Translations under genes and position numbers: made by a program
The notes under the pieces: model-generated
What the model saw: only the letters and a program-made list of their open reading frames with translations
The model's database searches: none
What the model was told of the DNA's origin: nothing
Shown: positions 1 through 9,646 of the stretch, piece after piece
Position numbering within the stretch: the first letter of the stretch is position 1
How the letters are laid out: each line of letters starts with the position of its first letter
From: Thermococcus sp. 4557
GTDB taxonomy: Archaea; Methanobacteriota_B; Thermococci; Thermococcales; Thermococcaceae
Reading direction: 5' to 3'
Length of the DNA: 64,000 bases
NCBI RefSeq assembly: GCF_000221185.1
Contig: NC_015865.1
Location: 620,001-684,000, forward strand

Positions 1-2
1 CC

Positions 3-809
3 CTCGAGGTCGGCGACTACATAAGCGCCGAGACCCACATCGTCTGCGGAAAGTGCTACGCCTGCAGGCACAACCGCTACCACGTCTGCCAGAACACCAA
101 GATATTCGGCGTTGACATGGACGGTGTTTTCGCCGAGTACGCGATAGTTCCCGCCCAGAACGCCTGGAAGAACCCGAAGGACATGCCCCCTGAGTACGCG
201 GCGCTCCAGGAGCCGCTCGGCAACGCCGTCGATACTGTTCTGGCGGGACCGATAGCCGGAAGGAGCACCCTCATAACCGGTGCCGGCCCGCTCGGACTCC
301 TTGGAATTGCCGTCGCAAAGGCATCCGGAGCGTACCCGGTTATCGTGAGCGAGCCGAGCGAGTTCAGGCGCGAGCTGGCCAAGAAGGTCGGTGCCGACTA
401 CGTCATCAACCCCTTCGAGGAGGATCCTGTCAAAGCTGTCATGGACATAACCGACGGCGCCGGTGTTGAGGTCTTCCTTGAGTTCAGCGGAGCGCCGAAG
501 GCTCTGGAGCAGGGCCTGGCTGCCACCACCCCGGGGGGAAGGGTTTCCCTACTCGGCCTCTTCCCGAGGGACGTTACGGTGGACTTCAACAACTTGATCA
601 TCTTCAAGGCCCTCGAGATACACGGCATCACCGGAAGGCACCTCTGGGAGACCTGGTACACGGTCTCAAGCCTCATCCAGAGCGGCAGGCTCAACCTCGA
701 CCCGGTCATCACCCACAAGTACAAGGGCTTCGAGAAGTTCGAGGAAGCCTTTGAGCTGATGAGGGCAGGCAAGACCGGTAAGGTCGTGTTCTTCCCGCAC
801 AAGGGTTGA
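3..809 (+). CDS. tdh: L-threonine 3-dehydrogenase, 3' part (5' end outside window)
   Basis: Zinc- and NAD-dependent oxidation of L-threonine to 2-amino-3-ketobutyrate, cytosolic. The reading frame is open from the window edge, so about 80 N-terminal residues including the catalytic zinc ligands are missing; 268 residues are visible. The structural zinc cysteines of medium-chain dehydrogenases are present (CGKCYAC followed by CQNTK), then the Rossmann loop GAGPLGLLG. The text matches the strongly conserved Thermococcus/Pyrococcus enzyme ([11 protein letters not shown]). A pyrimidine-rich stretch follows the stop and probably ends transcription before pheS. The assignment is secure; only the start is unseen. 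Confidence 0.96.
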   Translation, partial: LEVGDYISAETHIVCGKCYACRHNRYHVCQNTKIFGVDMDGVFAEYAIVPAQNAWKNPKDMPPEYAALQEPLGNAVDTVLAGPIAGRSTLITGAGPLGLLGIAVAKASGAYPVIVSEPSEFRRELAKKVGADYVINPFEEDPVKAVMDITDGAGVEVFLEFSGAPKALEQGLAATTPGGRVSLLGLFPRDVTVDFNNLIIFKALEIHGITGRHLWETWYTVSSLIQSGRLNLDPVITHKYKGFEKFEEAFELMRAGKTGKVVFFPHKG

Positions 810-880
810 ACTACTTCCCCTTTTCTTTCACCGCAATTCTTAAGTAACTCCTCTCAAACTCACCCCAAGGAGGTGGCACT

Positions 881-2386
881 ATGGAGCTAAGCTACCAGGA
901 GAAACTCACGCTCATAAAGCTCAGCGAAGTTGAAAAGATTAAATTCGAAGAGCTCGTCAAGAGAACCGGCCTTGATCAGGTTGCTGTTATGCGAGCGGTT
1001 CTCGGCCTTCAGAGCAAGGGGCTGGCGAAGCTCCACGAGAAAAGTGAGAGGGTTGTCAAGCTCACCGAGACCGGAAGAAAGTACGCGGAGATAGGCCTCC
1101 CTGAGTGGAGGGCGCTGGCGGTTTTGAAGGAAAAGAAAAAGGTAACCCTGGATGACCTGCGGGACGTTCTCAGCGAGGATGAGCTGAAACCAATAGTCGG
1201 CCTTCTGAGGAAGGAGGGCTGGGCGAGCGTTAGGAAGGAGGACGGGAAGTTAGTCCTCGAAATCACCGAGAAGGGGCTCGGCGCGGAAGAGAGGCCCATC
1301 GATGCCGCCCTCAAGCTCCTCACGGAGAAGGAGACCGTACCTCTAGGCGAGATTGAGAGACTCATTCCCGTTAAAGAGCTTAAGAGGAGGAAGATCGCGG
1401 AGGAAGATTCCGTTACCGAGAGGCTCGTCGAGATATCCCCCGAGGGAGCGGAGCTCGTGAAGGGGGGCATCGAGCTGAAGGAAGAGGTCTCCAACCTGAC
1501 CCCCGAGCTGATAAAGTCCGGAAAATGGCGCGAGGTCGAGTTCAAGCGCTTCAACATCTCGGCCCCGGTTCGGAGGATTTACCCGGGCAAGAAGCAGCCG
1601 TACAGGGCCTTCCTCGACAAGATAAGGAGGAGACTTATCGAGATGGGATTCATCGAGATGGTCTCCGACAGCCTCATCGAGACCCAGTTCTGGAACTTTG
1701 ACGCGCTCTTCCAGCCCCAGAACCACCCCGCCAGGGACTGGACCGATACCTACCAGCTCAAATACCCGAAGAGCGGCCACCTGCCCATGGAGGAACTCGT
1801 CGCCAGCGTCAAGGCCGCCCACGAGCACGGCGGCGATACGGGTTCCCGCGGCTGGGGCTACGTCTGGTCCCCGGAGAGGGCCATGCTCCTCATGCCGAGG
1901 GCACACGGTACCGCCCTGAGCGGCAGACAGCTCGCCAGGGGCGTTGAGATACCAGGCAAGTACTTCACGATACAGCGCGTCTTCCGCCCGGACGTCCTCG
2001 ACAGGACCCACCTCATAGAGTTCAACCAGGTCGACGGCTTCGTCGTCGGCGAGGATTTGAACTTCAGGAACCTCCTCGGGATACTCAAGCGCTTCGCGGT
2101 GGAGATAGCCGGGGCAAAGAAGGTCAAGTTCCTGCCGGATTACTACCCGTTCACCGAGCCGAGCGTCCAGATGAGCGCCTACCACCCCGAGCTCGGCTGG
2201 GTTGAGTTCGGCGGTGCCGGAATCTTCCGTGAGGAGATGACGAAGGCCCTCGGAGTTGATGTCCCGGTCATAGCCTGGGGAATAGGAATCGACAGACTTG
2301 CTATGTTCAAACTCGGAATAGACGACATCCGCTACCTCTTCAGCTACGACCTGCGCTGGCTGAGGGAGGCGAGGCTGGTCTGGTGA
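881..2386 (+). CDS. pheS: Phenylalanyl-tRNA synthetase alpha subunit
   Basis: Catalytic subunit of the alpha2-beta2 class II synthetase that charges tRNA-Phe. It has 501 residues. The N-terminal ~190 residues are the helical/winged-helix tRNA-contacting region of archaeal and eukaryotic PheRS; the class II core follows, with motif 2 around [16 protein letters not shown] and motif 3 at [10 protein letters not shown] near the C-terminus. The start is supported by AAGGAGGTGG five bases upstream and by a TATA-like TTCTTAAGTA about 40 bases upstream. The beta subunit gene follows directly, so the two form an operon. Confidence 0.97.
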   Translation: MELSYQEKLTLIKLSEVEKIKFEELVKRTGLDQVAVMRAVLGLQSKGLAKLHEKSERVVKLTETGRKYAEIGLPEWRALAVLKEKKKVTLDDLRDVLSEDELKPIVGLLRKEGWASVRKEDGKLVLEITEKGLGAEERPIDAALKLLTEKETVPLGEIERLIPVKELKRRKIAEEDSVTERLVEISPEGAELVKGGIELKEEVSNLTPELIKSGKWREVEFKRFNISAPVRRIYPGKKQPYRAFLDKIRRRLIEMGFIEMVSDSLIETQFWNFDALFQPQNHPARDWTDTYQLKYPKSGHLPMEELVASVKAAHEHGGDTGSRGWGYVWSPERAMLLMPRAHGTALSGRQLARGVEIPGKYFTIQRVFRPDVLDRTHLIEFNQVDGFVVGEDLNFRNLLGILKRFAVEIAGAKKVKFLPDYYPFTEPSVQMSAYHPELGWVEFGGAGIFREEMTKALGVDVPVIAWGIGIDRLAMFKLGIDDIRYLFSYDLRWLREARLVW

Positions 2387-2396
2387 GGTGATGCTC

Positions 2397-4103
2397 ATGC
2401 CGAAGTTCGACGTTTCCAAGGCTGACCTTGAGAGGCTGGTCGGAAAGGAATTCAGCGTTGAGGAGTGGGAAGACCTCTTCCTCTACGCGAAGTGCGAGCT
2501 GGACGACGTCTGGGAGGATGACGGTGGAATCTACTTCAAGGCGGACTCGAAGGACACCAACAGGCCCGACCTCTGGAGCGCTGAGGGAATAGCGAGGCAG
2601 ATCCGCTGGGCGCTCGGCTTCCAGAAGGGCCTTCCGGAGTACAAAGTGGAAGACAGCGGCGTAACGGTTTACGTTGATGAGAAGCTGAAGGACATCCGCC
2701 CCTACGGTCTCTACGCCATCGTTGAGGGGCTGAGCCTCGACGAGGAGGCACTCAAGCAGATGATTAACCTCCAGGAAAAGGTCGCCCTAACGTTCGGAAG
2801 GAGGAGGAGAGAGGTAGCGATAGGCGTCTTCGACTTCGACAAGATAAAGCCGCCGATATACTACCGCGCCGCCGAGAAGACGGAGCGGTTCGTTCCGCTG
2901 GGCTTCGAGGAGGAGATGACGCTCGAGGAGATACTCGAGAAGCACGAAAAGGGCAGGGAACACGGCCACCTGATCAGGGACAAACCCTATTATCCGCTCC
3001 TCGCTGACAGCGAGGGCAAGGTTCTCTCGATGCCCCCGATTATAAACTCCGAGATAACCGGCAGGGTGACCCCGGAAACGAGAAACGTCTTCATCGACGT
3101 GACCGGATGGGACCTGAACAAAGTCATGCTCGCCCTCAACGTCGTCGTAACGGCTTTAGCCGAACGCGGCGGGAAGATAAAGAGCGTTAAGGTCGTCTAT
3201 CCGGACTTCGAGATCAGGACCCCCGACCTCACCCCGAAGGAGTTCGAGGTCGAGCTTGACTACATCAAGAGGCTCACCGGCCTCGAGCTGAGTGACGGGG
3301 AGATCAAAGACCTCCTTGAGAGGATGATGTACAGCGTCGAACTCGTCGACGGCAGAGCAAGACTCCGCTACCCGGCCTTCCGCGACGACATAATGCACGC
3401 CCGCGACGTCCTGGAGGACGTGCTCATAGCCTACGGGTACAACGAAATGGAGCCGGAGGAGCCGGAGCTGGCCGTCCAGGGAAGGGGCGACAAGTTCATC
3501 GAGTTCGAGGACGCCGTCAGGGAGCTCATGGTCGGCTACGGCCTCCAGGAGGTCATGACCTTCAACCTGACGAACAGGGAATCCCAGTACGGAAAGATGC
3601 TGCTCGAACCCGGTGAGGACCGCTTCAGCCACCCGCCCGCGGAGCTCGTTGAGATAGAGAACCCCATAAGCCCCAAGTGGTCCGCCCTGAGGGTCTGGCT
3701 CATCCCGAGCCTCCTCGATTTCCTGAGCCAGAACACCCACGAGGAGTACCCGCAGAGAATCTTTGAGGTCGGGAAGGCCACGCTCATAGACGAGAGCAGG
3801 GAGACCAAAACTGTCAGTGAGAGCAAGGTCGCCGTCGCCCTCGCCCACCCGCGCGTTACCTTCACCGAGGCCAAGGAAATACTCGAGAGCGTGATGCACC
3901 ACCTAGGCTTCACATACGAGCTCGAGGGCGTTGATCACCCGAGCTTCATCCCGGGAAGGGCAGGAAAAATAGTCGTCGAAGGAAAACCGATCGGCATCAT
4001 CGGGGAAATCCACCCGGCAGTCCTGGAAAACTGGGGAATAGAAATGCCCGTGGCGGCGTTTGAAATGTTCCTGAGGCCGCTCTATCGGGCGCCGTACCTC
4101 TAA
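2397..4103 (+). CDS. pheT: Phenylalanyl-tRNA synthetase beta subunit
   Basis: Non-catalytic/editing subunit of PheRS, 568 residues in the form starting MPKFDVSKADLERL. Upstream in-frame GTG (2388) and ATG (2391) codons exist, but the AGGTGAT ribosome site overlapping the pheS stop is spaced correctly for the ATG at 2397, and the archaeal family begins MPKFDVSK. The middle of the protein carries the B3/4 editing and B5 domains and the C-terminal part is the degenerate synthetase fold. Translation is probably coupled to pheS. The 3' end overlaps a small opposite-strand reading frame by four bases. Confidence 0.96.
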   Translation: MPKFDVSKADLERLVGKEFSVEEWEDLFLYAKCELDDVWEDDGGIYFKADSKDTNRPDLWSAEGIARQIRWALGFQKGLPEYKVEDSGVTVYVDEKLKDIRPYGLYAIVEGLSLDEEALKQMINLQEKVALTFGRRRREVAIGVFDFDKIKPPIYYRAAEKTERFVPLGFEEEMTLEEILEKHEKGREHGHLIRDKPYYPLLADSEGKVLSMPPIINSEITGRVTPETRNVFIDVTGWDLNKVMLALNVVVTALAERGGKIKSVKVVYPDFEIRTPDLTPKEFEVELDYIKRLTGLELSDGEIKDLLERMMYSVELVDGRARLRYPAFRDDIMHARDVLEDVLIAYGYNEMEPEEPELAVQGRGDKFIEFEDAVRELMVGYGLQEVMTFNLTNRESQYGKMLLEPGEDRFSHPPAELVEIENPISPKWSALRVWLIPSLLDFLSQNTHEEYPQRIFEVGKATLIDESRETKTVSESKVAVALAHPRVTFTEAKEILESVMHHLGFTYELEGVDHPSFIPGRAGKIVVEGKPIGIIGEIHPAVLENWGIEMPVAAFEMFLRPLYRAPYL

Positions 4104-4195
4104 TCCCCCATTTTTATCCTCTTTTCCAGAAGGGCGCACATTATCTCGAAGTTCGTCACGTTCTCAAGCACCTCAATCCCTATTATCGCATCCAT
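4100..4195 (-). CDS. Putative 31-residue protein
   Basis: A small reading frame, MDAIIGIEVLENVTNFEIM..., on the strand opposite pheT and convergent with it. It is supported by a textbook GGAGGTG ribosome site five bases before the ATG, by standing otherwise alone in the pheT-truA gap, and by an amphipathic composition (hydrophobic start, Lys/Arg-rich end, one Cys). Its stop overlaps the last bases of pheT. I do not recognise a family, and no clear TATA box stands out upstream. It could be a real small protein or chance; the quality of the ribosome site is the main argument. Confidence 0.5.
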   Translation of the reverse strand: MDAIIGIEVLENVTNFEIMCALLEKRIKMGD

Positions 4196-4329
4196 TCTCC
4201 CACCTCCGGGTACACTTAGGAAACGTGGTTTATCAATTTTTCTTGCTCCCGCTTGAACAGCATCCAAAATTATGGTTTACATTCGTAAAATAATCCGTCG
4301 CAGTATCAACCGGCACCCGGGAAAAGACA

Positions 4330-4338
4330 TTTATACCC
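4330..4338 (+). promoter_or_regulatory. TATA box for truA
   Basis: ATTTATACC lies about 24 bases upstream of the truA ATG, so the transcript would be leaderless or nearly so. No Shine-Dalgarno sequence is seen before that ATG, which agrees with a leaderless message. Confidence 0.6.
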
Positions 4339-4357
4339 GCCGGCCCATCCCACAACC

Positions 4358-5161
4358 ATGAGGTTTGCACTTAGAATAGCGTACGATGGCACAGCGTTCT
4401 ACGGCTTTCAGAGGCAGCCCGATGTCAGAACCGTTGAAGGGGAGCTGATAAGGGCCCTATCGAAGCTCGGAATAATAAGGGACGCCGAGAGCTCGAACTT
4501 TAAGGGGGCCTCGAGGACGGATAGGGGAGTTTCCGCCATCTTCAACGTCGTGGCCTTTGACGTCGCCTCAAGGCCTGACCTCGTTCGCGCTGAGGTTCTC
4601 AACCACCACCTCAGGGACCTCTGGGTTCTCGGGGTTGCCGAGGTTCCGGACGACTTCCACCCCCGGTTCCAGGCAAGGTCAAAGACCTACCGCTACTACC
4701 TGGTTGACGAGGGCTTCAATGAGCGCGATATGAGGGAGTGCGCGGCGCTCTTCGTTGGCGAACATGACTTTTCTGCATTCTCCCGGCTCGAACCCGGCAG
4801 GGACCCGATCAGAGAGCTCCTCCGGGTTGATGTCATCAGGCGCCAAGGCTACTACATCATCGAAATCGAGGGCAAAAGCTTCCTGTGGGAGATGGCTAGG
4901 AGGATAGTCAACGCAGTCCGTCTCTGCGGCCTCGGGCTGATGGAAAGCCGCGAGGTTGAGGGAATGCTCGAGGGGGAGTACAACAAAAAGGTCCCGCCCG
5001 CGCCCCCCGAGGGGCTCATACTCTGGCATATGGAATACCCGGACGTGAAGTTCCAGGCGGATGAAAGGGGAATCAAAAAAGCAAAACGCGACCTATTCGA
5101 GCGCTACTCAAGAGCGCTTACGAGGGCGGCCCTTTTTGGTGACGCTCTCCTCGAGCTTTGA
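4358..5161 (+). CDS. truA: tRNA pseudouridine(38-40) synthase TruA
   Basis: Isomerises uridines 38-40 in the anticodon arm of many tRNAs. The protein has 267 residues and begins MRFALRIAYDGTAFYGFQRQ, the typical TruA start. The catalytic aspartate is Asp55 in ASRTDRGVSA, and the family motif FLWEMARRIVNAV is present at about residues 172-184. It stands alone behind its own TATA box. Its last 54 bases overlap the 3' end of the convergent helicase gene in another frame, so the tail regions of both proteins are constrained by each other. Confidence 0.95.
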   Translation: MRFALRIAYDGTAFYGFQRQPDVRTVEGELIRALSKLGIIRDAESSNFKGASRTDRGVSAIFNVVAFDVASRPDLVRAEVLNHHLRDLWVLGVAEVPDDFHPRFQARSKTYRYYLVDEGFNERDMRECAALFVGEHDFSAFSRLEPGRDPIRELLRVDVIRRQGYYIIEIEGKSFLWEMARRIVNAVRLCGLGLMESREVEGMLEGEYNKKVPPAPPEGLILWHMEYPDVKFQADERGIKKAKRDLFERYSRALTRAALFGDALLEL

Positions 5162-6508
5162 GTCCATCTCCCTGTCGTAGTATTTACCGTAGTACTGCTT
5201 GAGCGCCTTCTGCCGCTCGATGAAGTGGGTGAAGAGCAGGGGGTCGTCGTCCTGAATGTCAACTATAACGGCCTTCATTCCCTTCTTTGGCCTCAGGGCG
5301 CGGCCTATGGTCTGAATCGTCATGATATCGCTCTTGCCGCCTCCCGCGAGTATTATCGCCGAAATCTCCGGTATGTCCACGCCCTCCTTGAGGAGTGTCG
5401 AGATAAGAACCGGAATCTCGCCGTTCTTGAACGCCTCAAGTATCTCCCAGCGGTTGGGGCTCTTTGAGCTCAGGAACTCAGCCTTCACGCCCATCTCACC
5501 GAGCATCTTCCTGAGTATCCTGCCGTGCTCTATCCTTCTGACGTCGATGAGGACGCGGTGCCCCTTCCGGGCGAGCTCGACGGCCTTTTCCGCCACGGCC
5601 CGGTTTCTCTCGTCGTTGTTCATTATCATATCCTCGTACAGCTCCTTGTAGCGCTCGCTGAAGGATGGCATGCTCGACTCGTAGGTGATTATTTCAAAGC
5701 GCGGCTTCGCAAGGAACTTTTCCTTTATGAGGTCCTCCGCACGAACCTCGAAGATGGTGGGCCCAACGACGGCCTCTATCTTAATCTCCTCACCGCGTAT
5801 GCGCCTCCAGGGCGTCGCGGAGAGGCCAAAGCGGTATACCTGGGGCAGCGAAAGGCCGAGCTGGTAGAACTTCTCGGCGGCGGAGGTTCTGTGGCACTCG
5901 TCGAACATGACTATCGCGTATTCGTTCTGGAGCTTGTCGGCACCCCTGGACAGGAGGGTCTGTATCATGGCTATGGTGACGTCTTTCTCGTCCCACTTGT
6001 TGTCCCCGACGATGCCGGGTTCGACTCCCAGGACCTCACGAACCTTGTCCGCCCACTGGTAGAGGAGTTCCTTCGTGTGGACGACTATCAACGCAGACAG
6101 GTCGAGCTCGTGGATTATCCTCAGCCCAACGATGGTCTTGCCGCTTCCAACCGGAAGGGCCAGAACCCCCATTTTCTCCCGGAGGGCCTTTTTAACCGCC
6201 CTTTCCTGATACCTGCGCATGCTGTAGTTCCCGTTCCACGTGGAGTTCAGCTTGGCACCCCTGACCTGCCGCTCGTCCTTCACGCGGACGCGGTATCCCT
6301 TGCAGTTGAGAAACTTCTTGACCCTCGGGAGAACTCCAACGGGAAACGTCTTCTCGTAGGGGTCGTAGAGGCTCTCCGGCTTTTCCCATTTGCCAAAGTC
6401 CCTCTTGTAGCTCAGCAGCTCGTAGATTTTGAAATACACCTGTGGATCTGCCTTCTCAATCCAAACCAGTGCGGAGCCATCGGGAATGCGGAGGGTTACC
6501 GTAGGCAT
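5108..6508 (-). CDS. SF2 DNA helicase, XPB/Rad25-like
   Basis: ATP-dependent DNA helicase/translocase of superfamily 2, 466 residues. Motifs in order: Walker A LPVGSGKT, DECH box MFDECHRTS, motif III SATPWR, motif VI QTIGRALRPKKG. The ~100 residues before the first RecA fold look like the damage-recognition-type N-terminal domain of archaeal XPB. The tail is very basic (KKGRPRKRS). The Bax1 nuclease that partners XPB in some archaea is not in the window. The ATG at 6508 is preferred over a TTG at 6514; no Shine-Dalgarno is seen and the TATA box is ~33 bases away, so the message may be nearly leaderless. Specific role (repair or transcription) is inference. Confidence 0.85.
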   Translation of the reverse strand: MPTVTLRIPDGSALVWIEKADPQVYFKIYELLSYKRDFGKWEKPESLYDPYEKTFPVGVLPRVKKFLNCKGYRVRVKDERQVRGAKLNSTWNGNYSMRRYQERAVKKALREKMGVLALPVGSGKTIVGLRIIHELDLSALIVVHTKELLYQWADKVREVLGVEPGIVGDNKWDEKDVTIAMIQTLLSRGADKLQNEYAIVMFDECHRTSAAEKFYQLGLSLPQVYRFGLSATPWRRIRGEEIKIEAVVGPTIFEVRAEDLIKEKFLAKPRFEIITYESSMPSFSERYKELYEDMIMNNDERNRAVAEKAVELARKGHRVLIDVRRIEHGRILRKMLGEMGVKAEFLSSKSPNRWEILEAFKNGEIPVLISTLLKEGVDIPEISAIILAGGGKSDIMTIQTIGRALRPKKGMKAVIVDIQDDDPLLFTHFIERQKALKQYYGKYYDREMDSKLEESVTKKGRPRKRS

Positions 6509-6530
6509 GACCAATCGTCGGGAGTTTGGA

Positions 6531-6551
6531 AAAAGGCTTTATAGGCCTTTT
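6531..6551. promoter_or_regulatory. Palindromic bidirectional TATA region
   Basis: A TATA-like core (TTTATAG, 6538-6544) is flanked by inverted arms AAAAGGC and GCCTTTT. Read on either strand it gives a TATA box 33-35 bases from a start codon: the helicase ATG at 6508 on the minus strand and the ubiD ATG at 6576 on the plus strand. One TBP site may therefore drive both genes. Confidence 0.6.
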
Positions 6552-6575
6552 GGAACACCAAACTAAGGTGATAGA

Positions 6576-7841
6576 ATGCTGAGGAAAATCATCGAACGGT
6601 TTGATGATGCCGTCGTTGTTAAGGAGCCGGTAAGCAAAGAGCTCGAGGTAACGCGTTATCTTCTGAAGTACCGCGACAGACCCGTCCTCTTCAAAGACGT
6701 GGATGGATGGGAAGTCGCTGGCAACATCTGGAGCACCAGGGAAAGGATTGCATCGTACCTTGGTATCGAGAGGGAGCAGATACTTCACACGCTGACAAAG
6801 GCCATGGAGAATCCCGAACCATACCGGGAGGTCGATGGAGCACCCTTCATGGCAAACTCAACCGGAGACTTCTCCCTAACCGAGCTTCCAATTCCAAAGT
6901 ACTACCCCCAGGACGGCGGCCAGTACTTCACCTCCGCCATGGTCATAGCCCGGGACGAAAACGGCTTCGTCAACACATCCTTCCACAGGATGATGGTCAT
7001 CGACGAGAAAAGGGCCGCCATAAGGCTCGTCCCGAGGCACCTCTACGCCATGTGGAAGGAGAAGGCCGAAGCCGGGGAGGAGCTGGACGTCAGGATAATC
7101 GTCGGGAACCCGATCCACGTCCTCCTCGCAGGAGCCACGAGCGTTGCGTACGGCGTGAGCGAGCTTGAGATAGCCTCTGCGATGAGCAGGAGGGCCTTTG
7201 GAAAGCCCCTCGAGGTCTTCAACCTCAGGGGAATACCCGTTCCGGTTGAGACAGAGTTCGTCTTTGAGGCGAAGATACTTCCCGAACTGACGGACGAAGG
7301 ACCCTTCGTGGATATAACCGGAACCTACGACTACGTGAGGAAGCAGCCGGTGGTGGTCTTCGAGCGCATGCACCACGTCGATGAACCGGTTTTCCACGCC
7401 CTTCTCCCCGGCGGCTACGAGCACTACATGCTGATGGGACTTCCCAAGGAGCCGCAGATTTACGCCAGCGTTAAGAGGGTCGTTCCAAAGGTTCACGGCG
7501 TAAGGCTGACCGAGGGCGGTGCGATGTGGCTCCACGCGGTGGTGAGCATAACCAAACAGCACGACGGTGACGGCAAGAACGCTATCCTGGCGGCATTCGC
7601 CGGGCATCCCAGTCTGAAGCACGTGGTAGTTGTCGATGAAGACGTGGACATATACGACGACAGGGACGTCGAGTGGGCGATAGCGACGCGCTTCCAGGCG
7701 GACAGGGACTTGGTGGTCATACCCAACGCCCGCGGCAGTTCCCTGGACCCCTCGGCGGAGAAGAGCTTAACCGCGAAGTGGGGAATCGACGCAACGAAGC
7801 CGCTGGAGAGAAAAGAAGAATTCGAGAGGGCTAAGCTCTAG
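6576..7841 (+). CDS. UbiD-family decarboxylase
   Basis: Prenylated-FMN-dependent decarboxylase fold, 421 residues. The family landmarks are visible: the [20 protein letters not shown] stretch near residue 95, [10 protein letters not shown], and [13 protein letters not shown] around residue 242 in the position of the usual EGPFGEYTG motif. AAGGTGATAG precedes the ATG. In archaea with the modified mevalonate route a UbiD homologue decarboxylates trans-anhydromevalonate 5-phosphate, feeding isoprenoid synthesis, and this is my leading guess. No UbiX flavin prenyltransferase or AcnX dehydratase gene is nearby, so the substrate is inferred only from the lineage. Confidence 0.85.
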   Translation: MLRKIIERFDDAVVVKEPVSKELEVTRYLLKYRDRPVLFKDVDGWEVAGNIWSTRERIASYLGIEREQILHTLTKAMENPEPYREVDGAPFMANSTGDFSLTELPIPKYYPQDGGQYFTSAMVIARDENGFVNTSFHRMMVIDEKRAAIRLVPRHLYAMWKEKAEAGEELDVRIIVGNPIHVLLAGATSVAYGVSELEIASAMSRRAFGKPLEVFNLRGIPVPVETEFVFEAKILPELTDEGPFVDITGTYDYVRKQPVVVFERMHHVDEPVFHALLPGGYEHYMLMGLPKEPQIYASVKRVVPKVHGVRLTEGGAMWLHAVVSITKQHDGDGKNAILAAFAGHPSLKHVVVVDEDVDIYDDRDVEWAIATRFQADRDLVVIPNARGSSLDPSAEKSLTAKWGIDATKPLERKEEFERAKL

Positions 7842-7844
7842 CCC

Positions 7845-8762
7845 TCACTCCACCATTTCAAGGAATATCTCCTCGAGGCTCGGCTCTTTGACCTGCATCG
7901 TGAGTATCTTGGCGCCGCGTGAAGCAACGAAATCGTGAACCTCCTCCCTGATGTCGTCCGGCGCAACTATGCGGTACTTCTTCTCGCCCAGCGGCGTGAC
8001 TGTCCATGCAACCCCCGCGAAGTCCACGGGAACGTTGGTCTCCAGCACGATGGTGTAGCCGGCTTTCCTCAGGAACTCCCTCTTGATGTTGTCGAGGTTG
8101 TCCTCAACGCGGAGCCTGCCCTTGACTATTACGCCCACTGTGTCGCATATCTCCTCAACATGCGCCAGAATGTGGCTCGAGAAGAAGACCGTCTTTCCCG
8201 CCTTCTTCTGCTCCCTGATGATGTCCTTGAACTCCGCTATTCCCGTGGGGTCGAGGCCCGTCATCGGCTCGTCGAGGATGAGCAGTTCGGGGTCGTTGAT
8301 AAGCGCCTGGGCGAGCAGGAGGCGCTGCCTCATTCCCTTCGAGAACTTGCCGACCTTTCTGTCCCTATCTTCCCACAGATTGACCAGTTCAAGGAGCTCC
8401 CTGACCCGCTTCTCCCGCTCGGCCTTCGGGATTCCGAAGGCGTCGGCGATTATCTCAAGGGTCTGGACGGGGGTCATGAAGTCCCACAGGGTGGCGTGCT
8501 CCGGCATGTAGCCTATGCGTTTTTTGGCCTCGACGAGCTGGTTCTCGTTGAATTTTCCATCGGCGAATACCTCAAGGTCGAAGAGCTGAATCCTGCCCTC
8601 CTGCGGGAATATCAGGCCCAGGGTGCTGAGGATGGTGGTGCTCTTTCCGGCGCCGTTGGGACCGAGAAAGCCGTATATCTGGCCGGGCCTGACCTCAAGG
8701 TTCAGGCCATCGAGGGCGCGAACGTCCTTGTAAACCTTAACGAGATTCTCGATTCGTATCAT
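7845..8762 (-). CDS. ABC transporter ATP-binding protein
   Basis: ATPase subunit of an ABC-2-type export or resistance transporter, 305 residues. Walker A is GPNGAGKST, the ABC signature is SKGMRQRLLLAQ and Walker B is LLILDEPMTGLDP. The C-terminal ~80 residues form the extra domain usual in DrrA/CcmA-type ATPases. The start at 8762 (MIRIENLVKVYKD) is favoured because GAGGTGA lies at proper distance; upstream in-frame GTG 8771 and ATG 8768 are less likely. It overlaps the membrane-subunit gene just upstream, so the two are translated together. Substrate unknown. Confidence 0.92.
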   Translation of the reverse strand: MIRIENLVKVYKDVRALDGLNLEVRPGQIYGFLGPNGAGKSTTILSTLGLIFPQEGRIQLFDLEVFADGKFNENQLVEAKKRIGYMPEHATLWDFMTPVQTLEIIADAFGIPKAEREKRVRELLELVNLWEDRDRKVGKFSKGMRQRLLLAQALINDPELLILDEPMTGLDPTGIAEFKDIIREQKKAGKTVFFSSHILAHVEEICDTVGVIVKGRLRVEDNLDNIKREFLRKAGYTIVLETNVPVDFAGVAWTVTPLGEKKYRIVAPDDIREEVHDFVASRGAKILTMQVKEPSLEEIFLEMVE

Positions 8763-8767
8763 AGTCA

Positions 8768-9637
8768 TCACCTCAGATCCATGCGGAGGAAGCGGTAGAA
8801 GGCCAGGGCGAGGTAGACGAAGGTGAGTCCCAGGAGTATGCCCAGGTTAACAGGGTTCTTCCGTATGGCACCCCCTATTCCCACGTATTCTACCTGCGGG
8901 TTCTCTATGTCCCCAGTAACCTTTGTGGCATCGCTGACTATGACGTCTATCTGGGTCGTTGGAACGTAGAAGAGATATCTGGTCTTGTACTCCTTGCTTT
9001 TCTCCTGGTACGCCTCCCAGTCGGGGTGGTCGCTTAGTAGGGTATCCTTGGCGGCCATGAACTGAACTATGGCGGGCATTATCATGAAGACCACGAACAT
9101 AATAATCAGGGCAACACCGAGTGCTGTACTGGAAGACTTCACGGTGGTGGAGATTATGTAGCCCAGCGCTATCAGCTGTACCATCGCCAGGAGCAGCAGA
9201 CCGTTAAGCAGGAGGGAATCGGTGACGAGCTGGCTTCCCATCGGGGCGCCCAGCCACGCCAGGCCGACTATTCCCACGAGGGTCGTTAGAAGGAGCGCCA
9301 TCAGCACAACCACCGTGTGGGCAAGGAACTTGCCGCCGATGTAGCCCAGCCGCTTTATAGGCTTGCTCATGGCAACGCGCAGCGTTCCCTTCTCTATCTC
9401 GCTGTTTATCGCGGTGGCCCCCATCAGGAGGGCGAGTATGGCGATGAAAAACCCACCCAGCCCGTTGACGTTGCTTATAAGAACCGAAACAGCCTGCTGA
9501 ACGGTTTCTATCTCCTCTCCAGACGCTTTTTGGAGGTAGAACCCCGGTAGGTACAGAAGCATCATGACACCCAGGATAACCCACAACTTCTTAGTTCGAA
9601 GGCTCTGCTTGAACTCGAGCTGAAATCCCCAAAACAT
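8768..9637 (-). CDS. ABC-2 type transporter permease
   Basis: Membrane subunit paired with the ATPase that follows. In the form beginning MFWGFQLEFKQSLRTKK it has 289 residues: a short cytosolic amphipathic start, then about six hydrophobic segments, with a larger outward loop (roughly residues 205-250) before the last one. The INSEIEKGTLRVAMSKPI stretch before the second membrane segment is typical of ABC-2 permeases. The start at 9637 follows GGGGGTG; the in-frame GTG at 9646 is less likely. A TATA-like TTTTTATACT on the minus strand at about 9702-9711 fits as the operon promoter. Confidence 0.9.
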   Translation of the reverse strand: MFWGFQLEFKQSLRTKKLWVILGVMMLLYLPGFYLQKASGEEIETVQQAVSVLISNVNGLGGFFIAILALLMGATAINSEIEKGTLRVAMSKPIKRLGYIGGKFLAHTVVVLMALLLTTLVGIVGLAWLGAPMGSQLVTDSLLLNGLLLLAMVQLIALGYIISTTVKSSSTALGVALIIMFVVFMIMPAIVQFMAAKDTLLSDHPDWEAYQEKSKEYKTRYLFYVPTTQIDVIVSDATKVTGDIENPQVEYVGIGGAIRKNPVNLGILLGLTFVYLALAFYRFLRMDLR

Positions 9638-9646
9638 AACACACAC

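Noticed and set aside
1343-2419. Long minus-strand frame opposite pheS, and similar long frames opposite thrS, pyrG, aspS, HPS-PHI and trkH
   Set aside because: These are shadows of GC-rich coding sequence: each complements a strongly conserved gene and has no ribosome site or family resemblance.
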